Part shown: positions 26,921-36,091 of the stretch, one piece after another
Position numbering within the stretch: the first letter of the stretch is position 1
Layout of the letters: each line of letters opens with the position of its first letter
Source: Thalassoglobus polymorphus
GTDB lineage: Bacteria > Planctomycetota > Planctomycetia > Planctomycetales > Planctomycetaceae
Assembly (NCBI RefSeq): GCF_007744255.1
Contig: NZ_CP036267.1
Coordinates: forward strand, 2,545,500-2,609,499
Reading direction: 5' to 3'
Length of the DNA: 64,000 nucleotides
Notes under the pieces: generated by a model
Told to the model about the DNA's origin: nothing
Seen by the model: only the letters and a program-made list of their open reading frames with translations
The model's database searches: none
Made by a program: the position numbers and the translations under genes

Positions 26921-27276
26921 GGTTCGCTGCCAGAACTTTCGTTCTGTTATTTGCCGACCAGTCGCAGAATTGTCGTAGAAATGTTGCGGGAAATTCGGAG
27001 ATCATTGGCAGGTGGGGGGCGTTCCTCGCTTCAGGTCCTCATTGCAGGTTAAGTCTTCACAGTACTTTTGCCCGGTGAGTTAAGTCACCGGGGAAGTTTA
27101 ACGACCACCCAAAATACAGTCACATCACTGCAGGGATGTGACTGCAGGGAGTATGGTTGTAGCGTGTATGGCTGTAGACCAACCGTGAGCATGCGATCGA
27201 TTCGCTGACATCCCTGAAAGAAAATCAGAGGTCAGAACGCCAGAAAGAAAAGTTCACGATGAGCTGTGAGACTCGA
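26921..27276. other. Intergenic region with hairpin and short tandem repeats
   Basis: Between converging genes. A hairpin CCCGGTGA/TCACCGGG (27071-27092, 6-nt loop) may end the plus-strand transcript, though no T-run follows. At 27128-27177 there are two copies of CTGCAGGGA and two near-copies of GTATGGTTGTAG 15 bp apart. No credible gene. Confidence 0.45.
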
Positions 27277-28227
27277 TCACATTTTTTTTCGGTAGACAGT
27301 TGAGGTGTCCACTTTCTCGAATCCTGCAGTGGAGATTGCTTGAAGTGCCGTTGGATGATCCTGTGCAACGTGCACTTCTGCACGTGTTGTGAAGTTCGAC
27401 TTCAGTTGCCTGAGCGCCTCAACAACAAGCAGAGTTGCGTATCCCTTTCCGCGGTGACTCGGCTCGACGTATACATCGACCAGCCCAACAACACGCTCTC
27501 CCCAACGCTGGATAAAGTGGTCCAGGTTGACGGCAGTCAGTGAAGCAATCTTTACTTTCGTCTTTTTGTTGACCACCGTGTAGAGCATCGAATCAATGTT
27601 TCCGAAGTGTGTCAGCCACCAGTAGCTGGGATCTTCGGGCTGATCAGCGATTTGTAACTCAGTGATCCTTCTGAGCTTCATGATCTTGAGGTTCATCGGA
27701 TCACGAGTCGAAGTCAGATCCCGTTGGAAGACATCGGTGTTTTCAATCGGTTCGTAACCGACGCTTTTCAGAAAAGGGTCTGCCATCTTGTCTGATTGTA
27801 GGAATCCTGAGCATCGAGCTCCTCCGTAGAGACCGAAGTAGAAGGGGTCGCAGTATCTGGACTGCCCTGCCTGAATCGATGTCGCCCCATGCTTCAACAA
27901 GTACTCTTCACCAAGTTGGATGAGCTGCTTTCCAATTCCCTTTCTCTGATTTTGCTGTGAAACAACCAGCCAGCAGATGACTCCTTTTGTCTTATCGAGT
28001 GAGTTCAAATCGTCAGAGAAACCAAAGCCTGCATGAACAAAGCCTGCGATCTTTCCATCTTCTTCAGCAATGATCAATCCTTCAGGATCAAAGTAGGGAA
28101 GACCATAGACAGCCAATTCGAACGCGTGAATTGATTCCGGCTTTGCCGCGCCGCGGCCGAGTTCCGCTTGTCGACATAGCGAGAACAATTGTGGCGGATC
28201 ATCGTTCCTGAATGTGCGAAATCGCAT
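27277..28227 (-). CDS. Tandem GNAT acetyltransferase
   Basis: A 316-residue protein with two GNAT domains in one chain. The first (1-165) has the acetyl-CoA loop QNQRKGIGKQL after GVICWLVVS. The second (about 185-316) has PSHRGKGYATLLVVEAL after VVGLVDVYVE, and ends AISTAGFEKVDTSTVYRK. Both cofactor loops keep the R/Q-x-x-G-x-G/A pattern, so both may bind acetyl-CoA. The substrate is unknown; mycothiol synthase-type and other double-GNAT enzymes show the same layout. The start at 28227 has a GAGGTGA site. Confidence 0.8.
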   Translation of the reverse strand: MRFRTFRNDDPPQLFSLCRQAELGRGAAKPESIHAFELAVYGLPYFDPEGLIIAEEDGKIAGFVHAGFGFSDDLNSLDKTKGVICWLVVSQQNQRKGIGKQLIQLGEEYLLKHGATSIQAGQSRYCDPFYFGLYGGARCSGFLQSDKMADPFLKSVGYEPIENTDVFQRDLTSTRDPMNLKIMKLRRITELQIADQPEDPSYWWLTHFGNIDSMLYTVVNKKTKVKIASLTAVNLDHFIQRWGERVVGLVDVYVEPSHRGKGYATLLVVEALRQLKSNFTTRAEVHVAQDHPTALQAISTAGFEKVDTSTVYRKKM

Positions 28228-28957
28228 TAGAGGATCACCTCAAAATGAAACCCTGTTTCAGGATGAGGTTGCGCGAACGCGAACTTTCGTTGAGAAGGTC
28301 GCTTCATCAAATTTCTTATTTGATGTGGAGTGATCTTCTCGGAACGGCGAGATGGATAGGAAGCTTCTACTCGCCGTTCGACCCTGTTGGGAGCCAGGAG
28401 TCGGCACAGCATTTGAACTCGCCTCACTTGTTTTTGAAACCGAATTGTCACCGGTTGGATTCTTTGTCTTTCAGAGTCATGGATATTCTGGAATGATTTC
28501 TGATTTCCCCTCCCAGTCTGGCCTGTCAGTCAGGGATGTGTCTCAAATTGAGAAGTTTGAATCGGGGCAAATCAGCCGAGTTGATTCAGTCTAAATTTTC
28601 CAAAAGTGAAGTTGCGTTATCGCCTGCGACACATCCTCTTTTCCCTATCACCGTTTCAGGAATTGATGCTGGTGATGGGGAATTTTGTACGCAACTGTCG
28701 TCAACGATCAATACGAATTTTGTCTACCAACAATTCCTGTTCGATCTGGTCCGTCAAATGTGTCCCACTTGAGTGCCCAACTTTCAAGTGATTCCTGTTG
28801 CAGAGGCATCCTGTCACGTGTCATCGTGAAATAACGATGACTTGGAAATTTTGATTGAACGCTGATTTCATTCTCGGCTTCGTGTTATGCTACAGTGAAG
28901 GAAAATCGGCTGCAATCTTCTCATGAGACAGAATCAAAAACCAGATCGTATTCAATC
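28228..28957. other. Intergenic region, about 730 bp, no gene seen
   Basis: The longest gene-free stretch. It lies between divergent GNAT (minus) and zinc-finger protein (plus) genes. The short ORFs have low-complexity or frame-shadow character and no ribosome sites. I saw no strong hairpin or PM repeat. It may contain a small RNA or a decayed gene that I cannot support. Confidence 0.45.
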
Positions 28958-29383
28958 ATGTCAGATTCCCCCCTATCTGATGAAGAACTCTTGGCGTATC
29001 TTGACGAGATGCTCCCCACAGACCGTTCTGCGGAAGTCGAGCAGATTCTGCGCGAACAGAGCGAATTGCGGCATCGAGCCGCTTTGCTTTCGAGACGTCG
29101 AGACAGCGGAGGCCACACTCTCGGTGAAATCTGGCGACGCCGTCAACTGAGTTGCCCAACGCGGGAAACACTCGGGACCTTTGTTCTGGGAGTTGCCGAA
29201 CCGGACCTTGAAGACTATATCATCTTCCATACTAAAGTTGTTGGCTGTCGAATCTGTAATGCCAATTTACACGATTTGAAATCACAGCACGAAGCATCTC
29301 AAGAAACTGAAACTCGACAAAAACGTTATTTTGAATCGTCTGCCGGTCTCTTGCGTTCACAACAATACGATTCGGATTCCTAG
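28958..29383 (+). CDS. Planctomycete zinc-finger-like (anti-sigma-like) small protein
   Basis: A 141-residue soluble protein. The N-terminus MSDSPLSDEELLAYLDEMLP with AEVEQILREQSELRHR resembles the short acidic helices of anti-sigma-factor-like proteins. RRRQLSCPTRETLGTFVLG and the metal-like H-x6-C-x2-C motif FHTKVVGCRICNANL follow. From memory this pattern is common in planctomycete genomes near ECF sigma genes. The ATG at 28958 is chosen for that N-terminus; the frame is open to a GTG at 28895. No sigma factor gene is adjacent here, so its partner is not evident. Confidence 0.6.
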   Translation: MSDSPLSDEELLAYLDEMLPTDRSAEVEQILREQSELRHRAALLSRRRDSGGHTLGEIWRRRQLSCPTRETLGTFVLGVAEPDLEDYIIFHTKVVGCRICNANLHDLKSQHEASQETETRQKRYFESSAGLLRSQQYDSDS

Positions 29384-29493
29384 GTCCCCTACCCTCGCAC
29401 TCACTGCTCGGTTTGCGTGAGCGCGGTCAATGTTCGCCCAGTTTCAGTTTGCCCGGTTTCAATCTGCTCACACAAAATATCGCTGTTCCTATC

Positions 29494-30075
29494 ATGATTT
29501 TTGTTCTCGATAATTACGATTCGTTCACGTACAACCTCGTTCAGCGACTGGGCGAGATTGATTCTTCACTCGACATTCAGGTTCGTCGCAACGATCAAAC
29601 TTCATGCAGCGAAATCGAGTCCTTGAATCCCGAGCGAGTGATTATTTCGCCCGGTCCGTGTACGCCCTCTGAAGCAGGGCTGTCGTGCGAAGTGATTAAA
29701 CACTTTGGTCCGAAAATTCCTCTTTTGGGTGTTTGTTTGGGGCATCAATGCATTTCAGAAGCTTACGGTGCAAAAGTGGTTCGTGCAGATCGATTGATGC
29801 ACGGAAAAACGTCGCAAATCCATCATGATAATCAAGGGGTCTTTGCCGAGATCCCCATGCCGGTCACGATGACCCGGTATCACAGCCTTGTTGTCCCTGA
29901 GGAATCTCTAACTGAAGACCTCATTGCCTGTGCGTGGACGCGTGACGATGATCACCCTACGGAGCTGATGGGGGTTCGACATCGTAAATATCCGATTTAT
30001 GGTGTTCAGTTTCATCCAGAAAGTTTTCTGTCCCCTTCTGGAACGGACATGTTGCGTAACTTTCTGAAGCTGTAA
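29494..30075 (+). CDS. Anthranilate/aminodeoxychorismate synthase glutamine amidotransferase
   Basis: A 193-residue class I glutamine amidotransferase (TrpG/PabA). MIFVLDNYDSFTYNLVQ opens the protein. The nucleophile Cys sits in LLGVCLGHQCISEAYG, and the His/Glu of the triad in YGVQFHPESFLS. It takes ammonia from glutamine and channels it to TrpE (anthranilate) or PabB (folate). Many bacteria share one subunit between both, so no symbol is assigned. No trpE/pabB is next to it. The ATG at 29494 matches the family N-terminus; the frame is open to 29413. Confidence 0.93.
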   Translation: MIFVLDNYDSFTYNLVQRLGEIDSSLDIQVRRNDQTSCSEIESLNPERVIISPGPCTPSEAGLSCEVIKHFGPKIPLLGVCLGHQCISEAYGAKVVRADRLMHGKTSQIHHDNQGVFAEIPMPVTMTRYHSLVVPEESLTEDLIACAWTRDDDHPTELMGVRHRKYPIYGVQFHPESFLSPSGTDMLRNFLKL

Positions 30076-30135
30076 CTTTCGAGATCCGATCCTCAATTTA
30101 CTGCGAATCATAGTCAAAGAAGACATTTTTCGACG

Positions 30136-31464
30136 ATGCTCACTCAATTCGACGATATCCCGGAACTTGCAGATCTCCAGTCAGGGAGATCGCTGATTCG
30201 AGTCCCGGATGAACTGAATGTCCCGTTTACCCCACGCGTTCGAGCGCTTGTCGACACTGCTGAGTTTCAACGCCTGAATGACATTAGTCAGCTCGGGCTC
30301 GTCTCAAAAGTTTATCCCGGGGCTCGTCATACGCGGTTCGAGCATGCACTGGGAGTTTATCACAATGCTTTGCGATATCTCCAACAGCTGTGCAAGGATG
30401 AACGTTTTCAAAAAATCGTCGACCCACATTCCGCAGAACTGTTGATCGTTGCGTCGCTTCTGCACGATTTGGGACATTGGCCGTTTTGCCATCCGATTGA
30501 AGATCTCGGCATTGAGGGGCTCGTTCCTCATGAAGCTCATGCTGCCCGCTATCTGGCTGAAGGGTCTGAGATTACGCATGTCTTGAAATGCGAATGGAAC
30601 ATCAATTCCAGCGAAGTGCTCGACATCCTTGATCCAAAAACTGATGACTCCAAGCTTCGATTACTGAGGTCCATTCTCTCCGGGCCGATCGATGTCGACA
30701 AGATGGACTATCTGGATCGAGACAGCCTCCATTGCGGGGTTCCATACGGTCGGAATTTTGATCGGCAACGACTCATTCAGTCACTGATCTTAAACGAAAA
30801 AGGTGATGGTTTAGCTATCACTGCCAAGGGGAAGACGGCTGCCGAACTCATGGTCTTCGCGCGGTATGTCATGTTCAGCGAAGTCTACTGGCATCACGCT
30901 GTCCGCTCAGCGACGAGTATGTTCGCCCGTGCATTTTATGAACTGCACGAACAGATTGATCTCCCAGCCATGTTCGGTTCGACCGATGCCGAAATGGTTT
31001 CCGAACTGCGATCCACTGCCGCCGGACAGCCGGAAAAGGAACTCCTTGATTCCTTGTTCGGTCCGAACCGACGACTGTACAAGCGAGCTGTTGAATTCAG
31101 CCACGACCAGGAATCACCTGTTTACAATTTAATCGCTGGTCGACCATATTCCGAAATTACGAAAATTTCGAATCATGTTGTCGCTCAGATCAAAGCAGAG
31201 TTGAGTCTCGACATGACTCATCTCGACTTAATTATTGATGCTCCTCCACCGCATCGCGAAGTTGAGTTCGCGATTGATGTCTTCTTTCCCAAGGAAGAGA
31301 GCTATCGCCCGCTTCGACAGGTTTCCCCAGTCATTGATGCGCTGGCAACAACGCAATTCGACGATTGGGTGAAGCGTGTACGAGTTTTCGTCGCACCGCA
31401 GTGGCGCGAAGCAGTTTCGGGGCTCGAGTGGGAGAAGCTTTTATGCCAAGCCGTCAAAGGCTGA
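30136..31464 (+). CDS. HD-domain phosphohydrolase, dNTPase/SAMHD1-like
   Basis: A 442-residue cytoplasmic protein. It has RHTRFEHALGVY (His70), LLIVASLLHDLGHWPFCHPIED (H110-D111, the HD pair) and SGPIDVDKMDYLDRDSLHCGVPYG (the downstream Asp), matching the dGTP triphosphohydrolase/SAMHD1 class of HD enzymes. It may hydrolyse dNTPs or other nucleotides; the substrate is not fixed by the sequence. Its last 24 bases overlap the end of the aminotransferase gene on the other strand. Confidence 0.85.
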   Translation: MLTQFDDIPELADLQSGRSLIRVPDELNVPFTPRVRALVDTAEFQRLNDISQLGLVSKVYPGARHTRFEHALGVYHNALRYLQQLCKDERFQKIVDPHSAELLIVASLLHDLGHWPFCHPIEDLGIEGLVPHEAHAARYLAEGSEITHVLKCEWNINSSEVLDILDPKTDDSKLRLLRSILSGPIDVDKMDYLDRDSLHCGVPYGRNFDRQRLIQSLILNEKGDGLAITAKGKTAAELMVFARYVMFSEVYWHHAVRSATSMFARAFYELHEQIDLPAMFGSTDAEMVSELRSTAAGQPEKELLDSLFGPNRRLYKRAVEFSHDQESPVYNLIAGRPYSEITKISNHVVAQIKAELSLDMTHLDLIIDAPPPHREVEFAIDVFFPKEESYRPLRQVSPVIDALATTQFDDWVKRVRVFVAPQWREAVSGLEWEKLLCQAVKG

Positions 31465-32880
31465 TTGCGGTGGCTCTGCAATTTGATTCAGTACGCTTTG
31501 AATGACTTCACAAACGTTGTCGATGTCTTCATTCTGGATGGCCAGCAAAGGCGGGAGCATACGGACCCTCGTCGGATTGGCCCCAGCGGGAAACGCAATC
31601 ACACCAGCTTCAAACAGTGCGTTGAGAAATTCTTTGGTCCGTTTTGGACTTCCGTCAAAGACTGTAAACGCGACCATCCCTCCCACTCCATAAGGACCAG
31701 TGATGCGGTCCGGTGTTGCAGTATGCATCTTCTCAAAATGAGCTGTGAACCTGTTGTGAATCTCGTGAGTCCTTCCGTTTTCGCCCAAAAAACCTCCATT
31801 CTGAAATTGCTTGAGAATAAATCGGGCCGCATGAATTGAAGAAGTCGCTCCAGTGAATGTCTGACTGATGAGACCGGGACGAGGTTTCATGTCGTCACTG
31901 AAAAGCGTGGCGCAAACCTGACTCATTTTTCCGATCGTGACCAGATCCACATATTCATCAAGGCCCAGGTGTTGAAAGGCAAACATGCGAGAAGTTCGCC
32001 CGAATGTTTGAATCTCGTCAATGAAAATCGGAATCTGGTGTTGTTGTAAGCATTCGAAGAGTGCAACAAAATATTCACGCGGTGCGGAATAGTAGCCCCC
32101 TTCTCCCTGAATCAATTCAAGACACATTCCTGCGTGTCGATCAGGATATCGGTTGAGGAGTTTTTGCAGAGCGTCCACGCTACGTTTTGTGCTTTCTTCT
32201 GGATCATTTTGATCGAAGAACGGGACATAATCAACGGAAATTGTCTGCGGAAGGCCATCGCGATTTCCAGGGCGGTCGGTTAATTGAGCAAGTGCCATTG
32301 TGCGACCGGAGAAGCTGTTCTCGAAAGTCAGCATTCGATCCGCAGGAGACTTCTTCTGAAATAGCATCTTCAGTGCATTCTCATTGGCCATTGCTCCGCT
32401 GGTGGAAAGAAAGCAATGATCCAGATTGGCTCCCGTGTTTGTTGCCAGCGTTAGTAAATCTTTGCACAGATGATATGAATCAAGATTCTGTTGAAGATTT
32501 CCCTGCATCACCGTGTCGGAGAGAGCCGCCTCGACCAGTGATTCGATCAATCCTTCATGGCTATGCCCACAGATGTGGACACCGATGCCGCTGATCATGT
32601 CGTACTTGATACTTCCATCCGCTAACTCGACCAGAGCCCCATTTCCAATTCCACTTCCCAGGTAAGGATAATAAAGTCCTCCACCTCGGAGATCGCCCAT
32701 CTCGGAGAGCAGTTTTTCATACGGTGCTGCGAGTTCCGGTTCAGGCGTACGAATATCTGTGATGCGACCGCTGTACTCGTTGATCGTTTCGCGAATCAAA
32801 CGTTGGGCCTCAACGATTCGAGGATCGTTGCACAATTGACTAAGCCCAACTTCTGGAAGATTCGGGGTGGGTGCATTCAT
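31441..32880 (-). CDS. Class III aminotransferase
   Basis: A 479-residue PLP enzyme. It has CGHSHEGLIESLVEA, the FLSTSGAMANENALKM phosphate-binding region, LELIQGEGGYYSAPREYF, IFIDEIQTFGRT (D288-E289) and the PLP lysine K318 in VTIGKMSQVCATLFSD, then TFTGATSSIHAA. It belongs to the ornithine/acetylornithine/4-aminobutyrate group; the exact substrate is not given by these motifs. The gene lies 123 bp after the M20 peptidase gene on the same strand, separated by a PM2 repeat, so the two may form a catabolic pair (amide hydrolysis, then transamination). Confidence 0.85.
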   Translation of the reverse strand: MNAPTPNLPEVGLSQLCNDPRIVEAQRLIRETINEYSGRITDIRTPEPELAAPYEKLLSEMGDLRGGGLYYPYLGSGIGNGALVELADGSIKYDMISGIGVHICGHSHEGLIESLVEAALSDTVMQGNLQQNLDSYHLCKDLLTLATNTGANLDHCFLSTSGAMANENALKMLFQKKSPADRMLTFENSFSGRTMALAQLTDRPGNRDGLPQTISVDYVPFFDQNDPEESTKRSVDALQKLLNRYPDRHAGMCLELIQGEGGYYSAPREYFVALFECLQQHQIPIFIDEIQTFGRTSRMFAFQHLGLDEYVDLVTIGKMSQVCATLFSDDMKPRPGLISQTFTGATSSIHAARFILKQFQNGGFLGENGRTHEIHNRFTAHFEKMHTATPDRITGPYGVGGMVAFTVFDGSPKRTKEFLNALFEAGVIAFPAGANPTRVRMLPPLLAIQNEDIDNVCEVIQSVLNQIAEPPQSAFDGLA

Positions 32881-32899
32881 AGTGGGCTTTCGAGGTCTA

Positions 32900-33001
32900 T
32901 AGCATTTTTCGAATTGGTGTTCGCATTCTGCCTGGTGGCGAACTGTAACTTTACGAGTGAAACGCGCTCTACATGGGCAGACTGTAGAGCAAACTGCTTT
33001 A
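32900..33001 (-). repeat. PM2 repeat, inverted copy G
   Basis: A 102-bp element on the minus strand, running from TAAAGCAGTTTGCTCTACAG to AAAAATGCTATA. It keeps the right-half block GTTCGCCACCAGGCAGAATG found at 5840-5870 and 15700-15720. It sits between two same-strand genes, 2 bp from the stop of the M20 peptidase gene. Confidence 0.7.
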
Positions 33002-33003
33002 AT

Positions 33004-34293
33004 TCAGGATTTCTCAGAGCTACCGTAGTCAGCCTCAGTTCGAGAAATTGGCCAGGGAATCTTATTCGTCGCCCATCCGAGCAGTAATTCGGCGGTCAAC
33101 GTTGCTCGTTCGGCGAGGCTCTCTTTGATCATGAATTCATCGTGACTATGGATTTCTCCTCCCCGAACTCCAAGTGTGTCCACATTGGGGAGCCCCCAGC
33201 GCTGTAAACGGTTTCCGTCGCAGACACCACCTGTAGGCCGCAGGTTCAGGTTGAGCCCTAATTCTGTTCCAGTTTCAACCACTTGATGCAAAAGAGTTTC
33301 CGTTAATCCTTCGGCCTGTTTTGGAGGAGCTGTGAATTCGCCAAATCGTTCGGACTCAACACCCGTGGAGGAAGAGACCTCGCTTAAGATTCCGTCTAAG
33401 GTATGGAGGATCGTCGCTTCCTGATCTTGACCTGAATATCTAACGTTGACACCAACAACACCGACGTCCGGGACCATATTCAAGGGGCCTCCGCCATCGA
33501 CCCGTGCGACATTGAACGTTGTACCGGGCCAGCGTCCGTTCAGTGAATGAATTTGGACTGCGATACTGGCGGCAGCAGCGATGGCGTTTCGTCCGTCTTC
33601 AAAATGTCTCCCTGCGTGAGCAGATTTTCCTCGGCAGACGATCTCGAAGTTCGCTGAGCCTTTGCGTTGTGATACGAGTGAGCCATCCGGGAGTGATGGT
33701 TCAAACAGGAGCCCCACATGATTGCGGGATGCCGCTGCCTGGAGCAATGAAGCAGACCCGGGAGAGCCAATCTCCTCGTCAGGGTTCAGAAGAACTTCCC
33801 AGCCGAAGTGCTCCTGAAGCTCTTGTGGGAGAAATCGTTCTAATGCTTCGAGAGCAACGAGCAGAATCGCGATGCCCCCTTTGGCGTCTGCGACTCCCGG
33901 TCCGCATAATCGATTCGAATCGTGTTTCACTGCTTGAAAAACTGAGTCTACTGAGTAAACAGTATCGGTATGGATAGCAAGCAAGACTCGCTTCGTTGCA
34001 TCAGGCCGACAACGGACTGAAAGCGCCGGTCCCAGTTCGATGGACTGCAGCTCTCCCCGATCGTTGACTTGTTGAATGCTTGGGATCTCAAGAATTTGGG
34101 GGACAGCCTCAAACTTCGAAAACTCGGGAAGCAAAGTGTTGACCATCGATTCAACACCGATGCGGTGGTATGTCCCCGAATTGATAGAGGCCCACTTCTC
34201 GACCAGAGAAGTCATTCGGTCTTGTTGTGAGTTGATCCAGTTTCGGTGTTCTGTCTTCTTATACTCAGGTACTGTTTCCATTGACTCCACCAT
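33004..34293 (-). CDS. M20 family metallopeptidase, carboxypeptidase G2-like
   Basis: A 429-residue protein without an obvious signal peptide. The metal ligands are H108 and D110 (LLAIHTDTVYS), D136 (GVADAKGG), the catalytic pair E173-E174 (LLNPDEEIGSPGS), and a C-terminal His in RGGEIHSHDEFM. CRGKSAHAGRHFEDGRNAI is the dimerisation-domain mark. It cleaves an amide bond, releasing an amino acid; the best fit is the carboxypeptidase G2-type group. The ATG at 34293 is chosen because GAGAGG lies 5-6 bases upstream; the frame is open to 34350. Confidence 0.88.
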   Translation of the reverse strand: MVESMETVPEYKKTEHRNWINSQQDRMTSLVEKWASINSGTYHRIGVESMVNTLLPEFSKFEAVPQILEIPSIQQVNDRGELQSIELGPALSVRCRPDATKRVLLAIHTDTVYSVDSVFQAVKHDSNRLCGPGVADAKGGIAILLVALEALERFLPQELQEHFGWEVLLNPDEEIGSPGSASLLQAAASRNHVGLLFEPSLPDGSLVSQRKGSANFEIVCRGKSAHAGRHFEDGRNAIAAAASIAVQIHSLNGRWPGTTFNVARVDGGGPLNMVPDVGVVGVNVRYSGQDQEATILHTLDGILSEVSSSTGVESERFGEFTAPPKQAEGLTETLLHQVVETGTELGLNLNLRPTGGVCDGNRLQRWGLPNVDTLGVRGGEIHSHDEFMIKESLAERATLTAELLLGWATNKIPWPISRTEADYGSSEKS

Positions 34294-34405
34294 ATTGACC
34301 TCTCTGCCCTCAATCTGAATTGTACACATGCGAGGCAATTCGGAAAGCATTTCAATTCAGAGGAATGAATGCGATTTAAAAAGAATCGCCCCCGAACTGG
34401 GCGAA

Positions 34406-34633
34406 TTATAATGGCCAATGAGAGGGATCGGAAATTCCGCATTGCCAGGTGCGTCTCACAAGATCTTTGAGGTTTCGTCTTTTGAATTGTTTCAAAGAGC
34501 GGAAAACGTCGGCTTGAACGGCAGATTTTGCTTCGGAGAGGACGATTCCCTGTTGCTCCAGGCGGAAGGCAAGAATTTCTACTGCGTCGATTTGTGACCG
34601 TCGATAATCTTTTTCAGGTTGACAGGATGTCAT
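34406..34633 (-). CDS. Possible small protein of unknown function
   Basis: A 75-residue ORF in the 353-bp gap between the M20 peptidase gene and the DUF900 gene. It is read opposite to the latter and ends before its start at 34647. Its codon use (GAA, GCC, CGC/CGA, ATC, GTC) and composition (RRSQIDAVEILAFRLEQQG, then VFRSLKQFKRRNLKDLVRR) look protein-like, with a basic helical character. There is no ribosome site, and the strand next to the start is a plus-strand Shine-Dalgarno. It could be a small regulator or a chance ORF. Confidence 0.35.
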   Translation of the reverse strand: MTSCQPEKDYRRSQIDAVEILAFRLEQQGIVLSEAKSAVQADVFRSLKQFKRRNLKDLVRRTWQCGISDPSHWPL

Positions 34634-34646
34634 TGGGAGAGAGGTT

Positions 34647-36062
34647 ATGGAGCGGCCAACCACATCTTACATTTACTGGACCGCCTGCTGCGCGCTCCTG
34701 TTGCTTTCAACTGGATGTCGACTTCCGAAGTTGTTTCTCACTCCGACTGAGAATGTCCTTATTTACGACACGTCGTATGAGCAGGATCTGGTCGGGCAGA
34801 CAGAACCAGACCCGGATAGCCTCGAATACGACTTTAGATGGCGCTACCGGGATTCACTTGCAGAACCTGTCACTGTTGAAGACTATTCTGAAGGGCAATT
34901 TTCGAAGTGGCGTGTCCTGTTCGCCACGAATCGAAATCCTCAGCGAAGCGACGGGGTACGAAATGTCAGTTTCCAGAATGAATATTCAGAAAACTTGAGA
35001 TACGGTCGTTGTTCTGTCACGCTTACGGAACCGACTGAAGAAGAACTTAAAGCGGCTCGACCGGATGGCTTCCTGGGAAAACTTGTCGGTGCATTACCTC
35101 AGCCCTGGCAGCATGAGGTGATTTTTGATGAAGCGAAATACACGAGCGTCGAAAACGTAACGCCACTCCCAGACAGCGACTTCTATTCGCAATTGAACGC
35201 AAATATTGAAGCATCGCGCCAGAAAGATGTTCTGGTGTTTGTCCATGGTTTCAATGTCGATTTTGAATCGTCAGTCAGCCGACTTGCACAAATCGCCCGA
35301 GACATGCCGTTCAATGGGGCCATCGTCTCCTACAGTTGGCCTTCGCAAGGTGGTGTCGAGAACTATCAACGCGATGGTGAGGTGATCGATGATTCCATCG
35401 ATCCGTTTATGCAATTTCTGGATGACCTCAAAGCAAACGTTCCCGCAGGCTCAAAAGTGAATCTCGTTGTTCACAGCATGGGGAACCGGCTCGTGATGCG
35501 CAGTCTTTCTCGATTAAATCCGATTTCGGGAGAACCTGATATTCGCTTTGAGAACATAGTCCTATGTGCCCCCGATGTTGGCGTCGACGAATTCAAACGA
35601 TTAGGGGATGATGTTATCGAACAGGCGAATCGAACAACGCTTTATCGTTGTCTGAACGATTCCGCACTGATTGCCTCGTCATATAAGAATGGCGAAGAGC
35701 GGGCAGGTGCTTCGCTCGCTCCTGTTGTCATGGAGGGGCTGGATACTGTCGAATGTGCAGTGATCGACACCAGCATTCTAGGACACTCCTATTATGGGAG
35801 TAATCCACACATGCTGCGGGATCTTTTTTGTGTCGTGAAAGAGGGCAAAGGGGCAAGCGAACGTCCATGGATGAAGAAGCAGAAACTTCCCTGGCAAGGA
35901 CATTACTGGATCATTTCCGATTGGCCGGTGCAGCTTCAATGGGCTTGGCACTTTGACCAAAACAAAACAGGCATCTTGCAAGCAGGGTTCGAAGACCCTG
36001 AAAAATCGGCAAACCTGAGCCGGCATACGGTTGAATTGCTTCCCCATAAAAGAGCTCAATAA
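34647..36062 (+). CDS. DUF900 alpha/beta-hydrolase lipoprotein
   Basis: A 471-residue predicted lipoprotein (TACCALLLLSTGC, lipidated Cys24). The DUF900-type alpha/beta-hydrolase domain has KDVLVFVHGFNVDFESSVSRLAQ, GAIVSYSWPSQG, the nucleophile motif VHSMGNRLVMRSL (Ser in the elbow), FENIVLCAPDVG and AVIDTSILGHSYYG. A Ser/Asp/His triad is plausible, with Asp in CAPDVG and His in LGHSYY. It is probably a membrane-anchored esterase on the outside of a membrane; substrate unknown. GGGAGAGAGG precedes the ATG. Confidence 0.85.
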   Translation: MERPTTSYIYWTACCALLLLSTGCRLPKLFLTPTENVLIYDTSYEQDLVGQTEPDPDSLEYDFRWRYRDSLAEPVTVEDYSEGQFSKWRVLFATNRNPQRSDGVRNVSFQNEYSENLRYGRCSVTLTEPTEEELKAARPDGFLGKLVGALPQPWQHEVIFDEAKYTSVENVTPLPDSDFYSQLNANIEASRQKDVLVFVHGFNVDFESSVSRLAQIARDMPFNGAIVSYSWPSQGGVENYQRDGEVIDDSIDPFMQFLDDLKANVPAGSKVNLVVHSMGNRLVMRSLSRLNPISGEPDIRFENIVLCAPDVGVDEFKRLGDDVIEQANRTTLYRCLNDSALIASSYKNGEERAGASLAPVVMEGLDTVECAVIDTSILGHSYYGSNPHMLRDLFCVVKEGKGASERPWMKKQKLPWQGHYWIISDWPVQLQWAWHFDQNKTGILQAGFEDPEKSANLSRHTVELLPHKRAQ

Positions 36063-36091
36063 GAGGGCTTGCAACGGCAACTCTGAGAACT

